From positions 1 to 9,499 of the forward strand of contig CAJWYZ010000042.1 in assembly GCA_913049525.1 (NCBI GenBank): a DNA stretch of 9,499 bases, in the 5' to 3' direction. The translations under genes and the position numbers were made by a program. The notes under the pieces were generated by a model. It did not search any database. It saw only the letters and a program-made list of their open reading frames with translations, and was not told the origin of the DNA. Source of the DNA: an uncultured Fidelibacterota bacterium (lineage in GTDB: Bacteria > Fidelibacterota > Marinisomatia > SCGC-AAA003-L08 > D37C17). Every line of letters begins with the position of its first letter. Within the stretch, counting starts at the first letter, position 1. Shown in pieces: positions 1-7,467 of this stretch.

Positions 1-1
1 A

Positions 2-601
2 GACGATATAGATAATTTATTCGACAGAGTCGATTTATTAGAAAGAAATATTGATTTTTTAGCGAATGTGGCGGGAGAAGGAATATTGGGCAAACCAGAG
101 CTAATTACAATTGAAGACTTAAAAACGGTTTTAAATAATTTGGTTGTTTGCAGGTTTTACATGTGCCAGCAAGTTGGAAAAAGAATGCTCAAGTCTGGTA
201 AAGGTTCAATTTTAAATATAGGTTCTTTAGCTAGCACAACAGCACTTGGAAGAGGGCATATTGCATATTCAATTGCTATGGGTGGAGTAAGCCAAATGAC
301 TAAAGAGTTAAGTACTGAATGGAGTTCTAGAGGAGTAAGAGTAAATACTGTGGCACCAGCGCAGGTTCTGAACGACGGTTTAAAGACTCGAATGGAAAAA
401 GATCCTAAACTTGGGGAGTTTTTTTTGGGAGGAATACCTGCAGGTCGACTTGGAGCACCAAATGATATAAAAGGTATCGCAGTTCTTCTGGCATCAGACG
501 CATCAAGCTGGATTACAGGTGCCACCATTCCATTGGACGGTGGCAACTTAGCAATGAATAGTGGTGGAACACCAGGTCATATGAATAATCAAAAAGATTA
601 A
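2..601 (+). CDS. Short-chain dehydrogenase/reductase (classical SDR), 5' end cut by window edge
   Basis: The reading frame is open from base 2, so the gene starts left of the window. The GTG at 68 is internal, because codons before it still read as SDR sequence (LERNIDFLANVAG). The TGxxxGxG nucleotide-binding motif is therefore outside. Visible are the NNAG-type motif as NVAG, the LNIGSLAST serine region, the active-site Tyr (TAT at 266-268) in AYSIAMGG, and a typical SDR end (GIPAGRLGAPNDI, then ASSWITGA and LDGGN). Family members oxidise or reduce hydroxyl/keto groups with NAD(P). In this operon it would be a sugar or keto-deoxy-acid dehydrogenase, possibly forming the diketo substrate of the next gene (inference). 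Odd point: the YxxxK lysine is Met (ATG at 278-280), which should impair catalysis. The family call is firm and the substrate is unknown. It ends 12 bases before the FAH gene. Confidence 0.9.
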   Translation, partial: DDIDNLFDRVDLLERNIDFLANVAGEGILGKPELITIEDLKTVLNNLVVCRFYMCQQVGKRMLKSGKGSILNIGSLASTTALGRGHIAYSIAMGGVSQMTKELSTEWSSRGVRVNTVAPAQVLNDGLKTRMEKDPKLGEFFLGGIPAGRLGAPNDIKGIAVLLASDASSWITGATIPLDGGNLAMNSGGTPGHMNNQKD

Positions 602-603
602 TC

Positions 604-608
604 AGGAG
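604..608 (+). promoter_or_regulatory. Shine-Dalgarno site of the FAH-family gene
   Basis: AGGAG lies five bases before the ATG at 614. This spacing favours 614 over the in-frame ATG at 623. It is the clearest ribosome binding site in the cassette; the following genes have weak or no such sites. Confidence 0.6.
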
Positions 609-613
609 AAGGA

Positions 614-1420
614 ATGAGATTAATGAGGTTTTTAGATAATAAAGATAAAAAGATAAAATATTGCACAGTTGAAAATGGATCTAATTTTTTAATTGATGGG
701 GATATTTATTCAAATTATAAAGTTACAAAGGAAAAGGCAAATATTTCAAAAATTTTGTCACCAATAAACCCAAAATCGATTCTTTGTATTGGATTAAATT
801 ACAAAAAACATGCGGCTGAAGGGAATGACAAAATACCTGAATATCCTATAGTGTTTATGAAGCTAGCTAACTCGGTTCAGAATCCTGAAGATCCAATAAT
901 AATTCCTAAACATTTAGAAAGTGAATCAGTGGATTATGAATGCGAATTAGCAGTCATAATTGGTAAACAATGTAAAAATGTAACTAAATCAAATGCACTT
1001 GATTACGTATTAGGCTATACATGTTCGAATGATGTCAGCGCAAGGGACTGGCAATTATTTAAAGGGGGTTCTCAGTGGTGTCGCGGAAAAACATTTGATA
1101 CATTTTGCCCCTTAGGTCCAGTCATTACTTTGAAAGATGAAATTGATGATCCAAATAGTTTAAATATTAAAACTATTCTGAACGGAAAAACAATGCAGGA
1201 TTGGAATACGGCGGATATGATTTTTGATGTGCCTACGTTAATAGAATTTCTAAGTGGGAGTACTACTTTAGAACCAGGAACTATAATCCTTACTGGGACA
1301 CCGCACGGGATAGGTTTTGCGAGGGATCCAAAAATTTTACTAAAAAAAGGTGACACGGTTACAATCGAAATTGAAAAAATAGGAAAGCTAACTAATCCTG
1401 TAATTGATGAGATTTTATGA
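614..1420 (+). CDS. Fumarylacetoacetate hydrolase (FAH) family protein, likely diketo-acid or keto-deoxy-acid hydrolase
   Basis: 268 residues, the usual length for the single-domain FAH/FAHD1-like branch. A short N-terminal part (about 1-50) precedes the FAH fold. Metal ligands expected for the family are visible: Glu109 and Glu111 in VDYECELAVIIG and Asp140 in SNDVSARDWQ. Also present are His66 in NYKKHAAE, Lys159 in GKTFDTFCPLGP and the GTPHGIG loop (228-234). Such enzymes use Mg or Mn to cleave C-C bonds of 2,4-diketo acids (for example 2,4-diketo-3-deoxy-L-fuconate or -rhamnonate to pyruvate plus lactate), decarboxylate oxaloacetate, or hydrate keto-pentenoates. The adjacent SDR mirrors the dehydrogenase-hydrolase pair of the non-phosphorylative deoxysugar routes, so a diketo-acid hydrolase is the preferred guess. 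The exact substrate cannot be read from sequence. Cytosolic; no signal peptide is visible. Confidence 0.88.
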   Translation: MRLMRFLDNKDKKIKYCTVENGSNFLIDGDIYSNYKVTKEKANISKILSPINPKSILCIGLNYKKHAAEGNDKIPEYPIVFMKLANSVQNPEDPIIIPKHLESESVDYECELAVIIGKQCKNVTKSNALDYVLGYTCSNDVSARDWQLFKGGSQWCRGKTFDTFCPLGPVITLKDEIDDPNSLNIKTILNGKTMQDWNTADMIFDVPTLIEFLSGSTTLEPGTIILTGTPHGIGFARDPKILLKKGDTVTIEIEKIGKLTNPVIDEIL

Positions 1421-1450
1421 AAAATTATTCTTCTCGCTTACACCAATTTT

Positions 1451-3430
1451 ATGAAAATAAGTAAAGAAAAATTAAAAAACATCTTCGTCAAGATGTATAC
1501 CATTAGAAAGTGTGAAGAAACTTTAGCTAAAGCTGCTCAACAAGGATTAGTTTTTGGTGCTTGTCATACTTATGTTGGGCAGGAGGCAATAGCATCAACT
1601 GTCTGTGAAGAATTAGAAAATAATGATCTGATTTTCAGTACCCATAGAGGACATGGCCATGCTTTAGCAAAGGGGTTAGATCCTTTTGAACTTATCTCAG
1701 AGTTATTTGGGAAAAAAACTGGTTGTTCAAAGGGAAGGGGTGGAAGTATGCACCTTTTCAAGCCTGAGATTGGTCTTATGGGAACAAGTGGTATTGTAGG
1801 GCCTAATATTCTACAGTCTTGTGGTGCAGGATACGCTATGAATTTATTCAATAAGCATAATGTATCTATTTCATTTTTCGGCGATGGTGCAGTAAATAAT
1901 GGTGCTTTCCACGAAGGGCTAAACATGGCCAGTATATGGAAATTACCAGTTATATTTATTTGTGAAAACAACCAGTTTGCGACTGAAGTGCCATTTAGTT
2001 ATTCCAGTGGTAGTAAAAAAATAGGAAGTAGAGGTCATAATTATGGGATTAAGGGGTATGAAATAGATGGTAATGACGTTTTTGAAATTCATAAAACTAT
2101 TAATTTAGCCATCAAAGATGCAAAAGAAGAAAAAAAACCATCTTTAATAGAATGTAAAACATATAGAACCAGATCTCATGCTGAGGGTATGGTTGACTAT
2201 ACTTATAGGACAAAGGGGGAGGTAAACAAATGGAGAAAGAAATGTCCAATAGTTAGGTTGGAAAAACATTTTCTCAAAAATAAAATTTTTACAGATAAAG
2301 AATTAAACAAATTTAAGGAAGAAATTGATTCAAAAATTTCCTTCTCTTATCAAAAGGCCAAAGAAGCCCAATTCCCTGAAAAATCAACAGTTCTAGATTT
2401 TGTTTATTCAGATTACGCTGAAACAAATTTAAGCGGCAATCATTCAATCAGTAAAAATAAAAATATGATTCAGGCAACTCACGATGTCTTAGATTACGAA
2501 ATGGGAAAGAATGATAAAATATTTGTTTTAGGCGAAGGTATAGGCAAACGTGGAGGTAATTTTAGCACTACAATAGGGTTATATGAAAAATATGGGCAAT
2601 TGAGAGTCTGTGATACTCCAATATGTGAAAGAGGATTTGTAGGATTAGCTTGTGGGGCTGCAATGGCAGGAGCAAGACCTATAGTAGATTTTATGTTTAT
2701 CGATTTCATAAACGACGCTTTCGGTGAAATTATAAATCAAATAGCAAAAATTCAATACATGAGCAGCGGTAGAATTAAAATGCCAATAATTCTACGGGGA
2801 TGTATCGGAATAGGACATAGTGCGGCTACTCATCATTCTGGGAGTTATTATGCATTATATTCTCATTTCCCCGGACTAACTATAGTAGTTCCTTCTAATG
2901 CATATGACGCTAAAGGTCTCTTTGCAACTGCGTTAAATTGCGACAATCCAGTTTTGTTTTTAGAGCATCGTGAAATCATAATGAACAAAGATGAAGTACC
3001 AGATGCGAATTATCAAATACAATTTGGAGAAGCAAATATTGTTATTGAAGGAAATGAACTTACTGTTGTGGCAATTTCAAAGATGGTTATACTTGCAAAA
3101 GAGGTAATTGAGGGACTATCGGATTCATATAATTGTTCGATTGAATTAATTGATCCCAGATGTGTTTCACCATTAGATTATGAAACCATTTTAGAGTCCG
3201 TTAAAAAAACCGGGAGATTGCTGATAATAGATGAAGAGTTCGAATCCTGTAGTATTGCATCGCAAATTTCATCTAAAATTGGTGATATAGCTTTTGATTA
3301 TTTAGATGCCCCTATAAAAGCACTTAATGGATCTTTTTCCCCAACACCATACAGTCCAAGTCTAGAAAGTCAAGTCATCCCTGATTCAGCAATTATCAAA
3401 AAGAAAATTATGGACATGTTTACTGAGTAA
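1451..3430 (+). CDS. 2-oxoacid dehydrogenase E1, fused alpha and beta subunits (ThDP-dependent)
   Basis: 659 residues, about the sum of an E1 alpha and an E1 beta subunit. Residues 1-320 are E1 alpha: TYVGQEA at the start, KGRGGSMH (94-101), and the thiamine-diphosphate motif from GDG (144-146) to NN (173-174). The RTRSH segment (239-243) sits where the active-site loop lies. Residues about 338-659 are E1 beta: DTPICE with the catalytic Glu393, GLACGAAMAG, an HHSG segment (461-464) in place of the usual QHSQ, and FPGLTIVVPSNAYDAKGL. Family members decarboxylate a 2-oxo acid (pyruvate, branched-chain oxo acids, acetoin-type substrates) and reductively acylate a lipoyl domain. The next gene supplies that lipoyl domain. 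All key catalytic positions look intact, in contrast to its E2 partner. No clear Shine-Dalgarno precedes the ATG, but this start gives the normal family length. No E3 gene is in the window. Confidence 0.92.
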   Translation: MKISKEKLKNIFVKMYTIRKCEETLAKAAQQGLVFGACHTYVGQEAIASTVCEELENNDLIFSTHRGHGHALAKGLDPFELISELFGKKTGCSKGRGGSMHLFKPEIGLMGTSGIVGPNILQSCGAGYAMNLFNKHNVSISFFGDGAVNNGAFHEGLNMASIWKLPVIFICENNQFATEVPFSYSSGSKKIGSRGHNYGIKGYEIDGNDVFEIHKTINLAIKDAKEEKKPSLIECKTYRTRSHAEGMVDYTYRTKGEVNKWRKKCPIVRLEKHFLKNKIFTDKELNKFKEEIDSKISFSYQKAKEAQFPEKSTVLDFVYSDYAETNLSGNHSISKNKNMIQATHDVLDYEMGKNDKIFVLGEGIGKRGGNFSTTIGLYEKYGQLRVCDTPICERGFVGLACGAAMAGARPIVDFMFIDFINDAFGEIINQIAKIQYMSSGRIKMPIILRGCIGIGHSAATHHSGSYYALYSHFPGLTIVVPSNAYDAKGLFATALNCDNPVLFLEHREIIMNKDEVPDANYQIQFGEANIVIEGNELTVVAISKMVILAKEVIEGLSDSYNCSIELIDPRCVSPLDYETILESVKKTGRLLIIDEEFESCSIASQISSKIGDIAFDYLDAPIKALNGSFSPTPYSPSLESQVIPDSAIIKKKIMDMFTE

Positions 3431-3442
3431 ATTTGAACAGCT

Positions 3443-4528
3443 ATGAAAAATGAAATCCTGATACCAAAACTAGGATGGTCTATAGATGAAGCAGTTTTTG
3501 TTGAATGGCACAAATCAAATGGAGATTATATTAATTCGGGTGATGACATTTTCAGTGTAGAAAGCGACAAGGCTATCCAAGTTGTAGAATCAATAGACTC
3601 TGGTTGGTTATGGATTGACCCAGAAGTTCCAAAAGAAGGACAGATTTTAAAATTTGGAACAGTTATAGGGTATTTATCGGAAGATAAAACAAATACCACT
3701 ATTAATCTTAAAATTGATGATCATGAAAATGTTGAAAATAATCAAATTTCTAACCAACTTGATAAAGATGAAATAAATACAATTGAAGAATTTGATAAGA
3801 GAGCCGGAACGCAAGAGGGTGACAACAAATTAAATATATCTGACCGAATTATTATTAGCCCTCGCGCAAAATCTGTTGCTAAAAGATTAAATATAGATTC
3901 ATTTTCTGAAATAAAAGGTTCAGGCAAAAACAACAGAATAATAGAAAAAGATATTATTCTTTTTCATGATAATACAAATCATAAAACGGTAGGACTTGAT
4001 GGTTTAAGCCCCAATCATATTAATGTAACAATTAATTGTTCTGAATTGATAGATTTTATAAATTCATACAACGAAACAGAACTAGATAAGGATTTAAGAC
4101 TGATAGATTATTTAATAAAAATATTTGGCCACGCTTTTACAGATCATAACCAAAATAATGATTTAAATTTAAATAAAGTTTGCTTAATTGATAATGACAC
4201 GAATAAAGAATCGTTTTTTGTTTGTGATTCAAAGAATAAAGGACTAAAAGAAATCAATAAAATTGCTACTACCCCTGATGTGGATTCAATAATTGATCAA
4301 TCTACAATTGTTTTATGTGATTTGACAAAATATAGTATTCAATTCTTTAATCCTAAAATAATAGCCCCATCCTTATTATCAATTGGAATCGGAAAAAATT
4401 TAAATGATAGGAGCAAAGATTTATTTACATTAAACTTTAGTTATTTAAAAGAATATGAGTCAAGCATGTTTAATAAAATAAAATTAATTACAGAATTTAC
4501 TAACTCACCATATAGAATATTATTGTAA
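3443..4528 (+). CDS. E2-like lipoyl protein with degenerate acyltransferase domain
   Basis: 361 residues, shorter than the usual 400 or more. An N-terminal lipoyl domain (1-80) carries the lipoylation site Lys43 in VESDKAIQ. A linker rich in Asn, Asp and Glu follows, then a peripheral-subunit-binding domain (about 138-171, ISPRAKSVAKRLNID to NRIIEKDI). The remainder (about 188-361) aligns by eye with the E2 acyltransferase fold: INVTINCSELIDFI resembles the first strand region, and FFNPKIIAPSLLSIGIG resembles the conserved INPPEAAILGVG segment. The basic helix normally before it (MRRAIAERM-like) is absent. The DHRxxxDG catalytic motif is replaced by SYLKEYE, so the His falls on Tyr334 and the Asp on Tyr338. 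It probably still accepts acyl or electron equivalents on lipoate from the upstream E1 and binds E1/E3, but should not transfer acyl groups to CoA in the usual way. It may act as a lipoyl carrier or scaffold like E3-binding protein. Roles are inferred. Confidence 0.85.
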   Translation: MKNEILIPKLGWSIDEAVFVEWHKSNGDYINSGDDIFSVESDKAIQVVESIDSGWLWIDPEVPKEGQILKFGTVIGYLSEDKTNTTINLKIDDHENVENNQISNQLDKDEINTIEEFDKRAGTQEGDNKLNISDRIIISPRAKSVAKRLNIDSFSEIKGSGKNNRIIEKDIILFHDNTNHKTVGLDGLSPNHINVTINCSELIDFINSYNETELDKDLRLIDYLIKIFGHAFTDHNQNNDLNLNKVCLIDNDTNKESFFVCDSKNKGLKEINKIATTPDVDSIIDQSTIVLCDLTKYSIQFFNPKIIAPSLLSIGIGKNLNDRSKDLFTLNFSYLKEYESSMFNKIKLITEFTNSPYRILL

Positions 4529-4531
4529 AAT

Positions 4532-5482
4532 ATGAAAAATGTCGCAATTACTGATTATACTTTTGAAGATTTATCTGTAGAAAAAAATATTTTCGATAAA
4601 CATGGGATTAAATTATCATCAGAAAGAAGTCCTTCAAAAAAAGAATTAATTGAATTAACGAAAAATGCAGATTATATAATTACACAGTTTGCTAAATTAG
4701 AAACTGACATTATTGATAATCTATTAAAAGCAAGAATTATTGTTAGGTATGGCGTTGGATATGACAATGTAGATATTGAAAAGGCTAAATCAAAAAATAT
4801 CCCCGTGTGCAATATTCCTGACTACTGCGTGGATGAAGTCGCTGATCATACACTTGCTTTTATATTAAATTTAACAAGAGGTATAACTAAAAATCACCAA
4901 AAGGTTGCAAAGGGGAGTTGGGGTTTGGGTATTCCACTCTGTGATATGAAATCACTAAATAATATGAATGTTGGCATAATAGGTTATGGGCGTATTGGAC
5001 AGGCAGTAGTAGATAGACTGATACCATTTAAGCCAAATATACTTATAAGTGACCCATTTTGCATTTCTCCCATTAGGAAGAGTAATGCATCATTAGTAGA
5101 TATTAGTGTATTATTAAAAAACTCTGACATCATTTCACTACATTGTCCTTCTACGGAGAAAACAAGAAATATCATTAGTCACCCATCTCTATCTTTAATG
5201 AAAAAAGGAGTCTCTATAATTAATCTTGGTAGAGGCGATCTAATTGAAATGGATAGTCTAATTAATTTTATAAAAAATAAAACCATAAATTATGTGGCAT
5301 TGGATGTTTTTGACGATGAACCTCTTGCTGAAACGCACCCTATCAGGCACTTTGACAATGTACTTTTATCTTCTCATGTTGCCTCAGCAAGTATAAAAGC
5401 TATTCAAAGATTAAGACAATCTGCAGCAGAATTAATAATAAAATGTCACAATAACGAAAAATTAATGAATATTGTAAATTGA
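4532..5482 (+). CDS. D-isomer-specific 2-hydroxyacid dehydrogenase (NAD-dependent)
   Basis: 316 residues, normal for the glyoxylate/hydroxypyruvate reductase, phosphoglycerate dehydrogenase and CtBP-like group. The catalytic domain begins with VAITDYTFED and includes IVRYGVGYDNVDI (69-82). The inserted Rossmann domain has GIIGYGRIG (148-156). The catalytic triad is present: Arg234 in NLGRGDLI, Glu263 in DVFDDEPL and His282 in SSHVAS. It interconverts a D-2-hydroxy acid and its 2-oxo acid with NAD(H). Directly after the E1/E2 genes, it could feed or drain the 2-oxo acid used by that complex, such as glycolate/glyoxylate or lactate/pyruvate (inference). No C-terminal ACT domain is present, so a serA-type regulated phosphoglycerate dehydrogenase is unlikely. 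It starts only 3 bases after the E2-like gene without a clear ribosome site, which suggests translational coupling. Confidence 0.92.
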   Translation: MKNVAITDYTFEDLSVEKNIFDKHGIKLSSERSPSKKELIELTKNADYIITQFAKLETDIIDNLLKARIIVRYGVGYDNVDIEKAKSKNIPVCNIPDYCVDEVADHTLAFILNLTRGITKNHQKVAKGSWGLGIPLCDMKSLNNMNVGIIGYGRIGQAVVDRLIPFKPNILISDPFCISPIRKSNASLVDISVLLKNSDIISLHCPSTEKTRNIISHPSLSLMKKGVSIINLGRGDLIEMDSLINFIKNKTINYVALDVFDDEPLAETHPIRHFDNVLLSSHVASASIKAIQRLRQSAAELIIKCHNNEKLMNIVN

Positions 5483-5490
5483 GAAATAAA

Positions 5491-6471
5491 ATGAAAACGG
5501 TTTTAGTCACAGGGGGTTGTGGATGCTTGGGTTCTTGGGTAATAAAACTACTACTAGAAAAGAATGACAAAGTAATATGTCTAGATAAAAGTAATAATAT
5601 AAACAGATTGAAATTGATACTTAATGAAAAATACCTAAAAAAAATTTCTTTCAACAATATAGATATATTTGACTTTGAAAATATTAATAAACTTATAAAA
5701 AAAGAGAAAATTAATTTTATTCTACATTTAGCCGCTTTGCAGGTTCCTTTTGTTAGGTCCAATCCTATTCTAGGATCAAGGGTTAATGTTGAAGGGACGA
5801 CTGTCTTATACGAATGCGCTGTAAAAAATATAGATCAAATTGAAGGTTTTGTTGCTGCAAGTTCAATAGGAGTGTTTGGTGATAAAATTATACATAACAG
5901 TAATATCATTAAAGAAGATACCATCCCTTATCCACTAAATCTTTATGGTGTTTACAAACTCGCAAATGAGGGTACAGGAAGAATATATTTTGAAGAGAAT
6001 CAAATAAATAGTATTATGTTAAGACCTTATATTATATACGGACCAGGAAGGGACCAAGGATGGACTTCTGCTCCAACTAAAGCTATTTTACATAAGTTTT
6101 TGAATAAAGATTTTACTATCCCGTTCTCAGGTTCTATATATCTTCAATATGCTAAAGATTGCGCTGAGCAGTTTTTACTTGCTCTGGAATCAAATTTAAA
6201 AGGTTTTAATATTTTTAATGTTGCCGGAGAAACCGTAAATATTTCAGATTTTATAAAAATTCTAAACCATACAACTTCAAATGATTGCCTTATTGATCAA
6301 GATTTCAGCAAAGATTTTCCAATACCATCCAATATAGACATAAATAAAAACGACAAATTTTTGAAAATACCTGAATTAACAAATTTGACTGATGGCATTT
6401 CTGAAACTATTGAGTATCTAAAACATGGAATACAAAATAATCTTTTACCTAGCAGTTTTGTAGATGGTTAA
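5491..6471 (+). CDS. NAD-dependent epimerase/dehydratase family oxidoreductase (extended SDR)
   Basis: I chose the ATG at 5491. A TTG at 5479 is in frame but overlaps the previous stop codon. The protein has 326 residues. TGGCGCLG (7-14) is the extended-SDR nucleotide motif, ILHLAALQVP is the usual strand before the active site, and AASSIGVFG supplies the Ser. Tyr152 and Lys156 in YGVYK form the catalytic pair. MLRPYIIYGPGRDQGW follows, as in sugar-nucleotide epimerases and uronate or aldose dehydrogenases. Because a lactonase gene follows with an 8-base overlap, a sugar 1-dehydrogenase or uronate-dehydrogenase-like role producing a lactone is plausible. An epimerase on a free or nucleotide-linked sugar is the alternative. 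The family is certain and the reaction is not. It is unrelated in detail to the other extended SDR at 7468-8415. Confidence 0.85.
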   Translation: MKTVLVTGGCGCLGSWVIKLLLEKNDKVICLDKSNNINRLKLILNEKYLKKISFNNIDIFDFENINKLIKKEKINFILHLAALQVPFVRSNPILGSRVNVEGTTVLYECAVKNIDQIEGFVAASSIGVFGDKIIHNSNIIKEDTIPYPLNLYGVYKLANEGTGRIYFEENQINSIMLRPYIIYGPGRDQGWTSAPTKAILHKFLNKDFTIPFSGSIYLQYAKDCAEQFLLALESNLKGFNIFNVAGETVNISDFIKILNHTTSNDCLIDQDFSKDFPIPSNIDINKNDKFLKIPELTNLTDGISETIEYLKHGIQNNLLPSSFVDG

Positions 6472-7339
6472 GGAATTACAAACAAGTGAGCCCAAAATTT
6501 TGTCTTCAAAAAATTTAATCCTTGGAGAAGGCCCTATTTGGCTCCCTCATTCAAAATCTTTAATGTGGCTAGATATTAAAGGTAAAACACTCCATACTTT
6601 TTCCTATAATACTAACAATTGTACTAGCAAAAATTTAGTCAAATCAACAACATGGATTTTACCTATTTTAAATTCCAATTTGTTTTTAGTAGGCACAGAA
6701 GATGGAGTGGAAGAATATAATCATGTAGAAAATAAATATGAACTTAAGTTATCTATCGAAAGTAATATTCCTAACAACAGGTTAAATGACGCTAAAATTG
6801 ATAAAATTGGGAATTTGTGGTTCGGAACTATGGATGATACAGAAAATGAGAAGTCTGGATCTTTTTACTGCTTGAAACCCAATTATGAATTAATAAAAAT
6901 AGACGATTCATACACTGTTACTAATGGACCGACAATCACTTACGATGATAAGAAACTATATCATGTAAGCAGTCTTCAAAAAAAAGTTTTCTGTTATGAA
7001 AAAAATAATACAACACTTTCTAACAAAAGAATTTTTTTTGAGCTAGATAAGAATGATGGTTACCCAGATGGCTTAACCATAGACGATGAAAATTTTATTT
7101 GGTTAGCCGTTTGGGGAGGTGCAAAAGTTTTAAGAATCTCTCCTGATGGCGAAGTAGACAAAACTATAACATTCCCAACTTCGCAAATTACCAGCTGTGT
7201 TTTTGGGGGATCTGAAATGAATATCCTATTTGTAACATCTGCTTCAGTAGGTAAAATTCTTACTGAGGATGTACATGCAGGTAATCTGTTTTCTGTTGAG
7301 ACCAATAGTAAAGGGTTCCCTTCTCCTCATTTTGGTTGA
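6464..7339 (+). CDS. SMP-30/gluconolactonase/LRE family lactonase
   Basis: 291 residues, the usual length for a single six-bladed beta-propeller of this family. Expected metal ligands are visible: Glu22 in LGEGPIW, Asn154 in TVTNGPTI and Asp202 in YPDGLTID. Substrate-contact residues Arg106 and Asn108 sit in NNRLNDAKID. The end (HAGNLFSVETNSKGFPSPHF) is the family's normal C terminus, so the gene is complete. Family members use a divalent cation to hydrolyse sugar lactones (glucono-, arabino-, galactono- or fucono-type) to aldonic acids. The start overlaps the upstream oxidoreductase gene by 8 bases, implying coupled expression and a sequential oxidase-lactonase pair. It is the last gene of the cassette. 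No signal peptide is visible, so it is cytosolic. Confidence 0.92.
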   Translation: MVKELQTSEPKILSSKNLILGEGPIWLPHSKSLMWLDIKGKTLHTFSYNTNNCTSKNLVKSTTWILPILNSNLFLVGTEDGVEEYNHVENKYELKLSIESNIPNNRLNDAKIDKIGNLWFGTMDDTENEKSGSFYCLKPNYELIKIDDSYTVTNGPTITYDDKKLYHVSSLQKKVFCYEKNNTTLSNKRIFFELDKNDGYPDGLTIDDENFIWLAVWGGAKVLRISPDGEVDKTITFPTSQITSCVFGGSEMNILFVTSASVGKILTEDVHAGNLFSVETNSKGFPSPHFG

Positions 7340-7431
7340 AATTCATTTCTTAAACCTCATTAAATCATTGTCTCGTTTTTATATTTAAAAGACTAAATAA
7401 CCTAATTTTATTAAATTGTTAGCGGTATATT

Positions 7432-7446
7432 TGGTAGTTACTACCA
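7432..7446. repeat. Small inverted repeat in the convergent intergenic region
   Basis: TGGTAG, TTA, CTACCA forms a 6-base-pair stem with a 3-base loop. It lies in the 128 bases between the convergent lactonase and the threonine-dehydrogenase-like gene. No T-run follows it on either strand, so a terminator role is weak. A second short inverted repeat (ACCTG 7462-7466 with CAGGT 7473-7477) overlaps the stop codon of the minus-strand gene. The rest of the gap shows nothing recognisable. Confidence 0.3.
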
Positions 7447-7467
7447 TAAGTCGTGAACTCAACCTGA

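Noticed and set aside
5400..5762. Minus-strand frame of 120 codons, rich in Leu, Ile, Phe and Ser, looking membrane-like
   Set aside because: It is the complement of two well-supported genes. The hydrophobic look comes from reading AT-rich Lys/Asn codons backwards.
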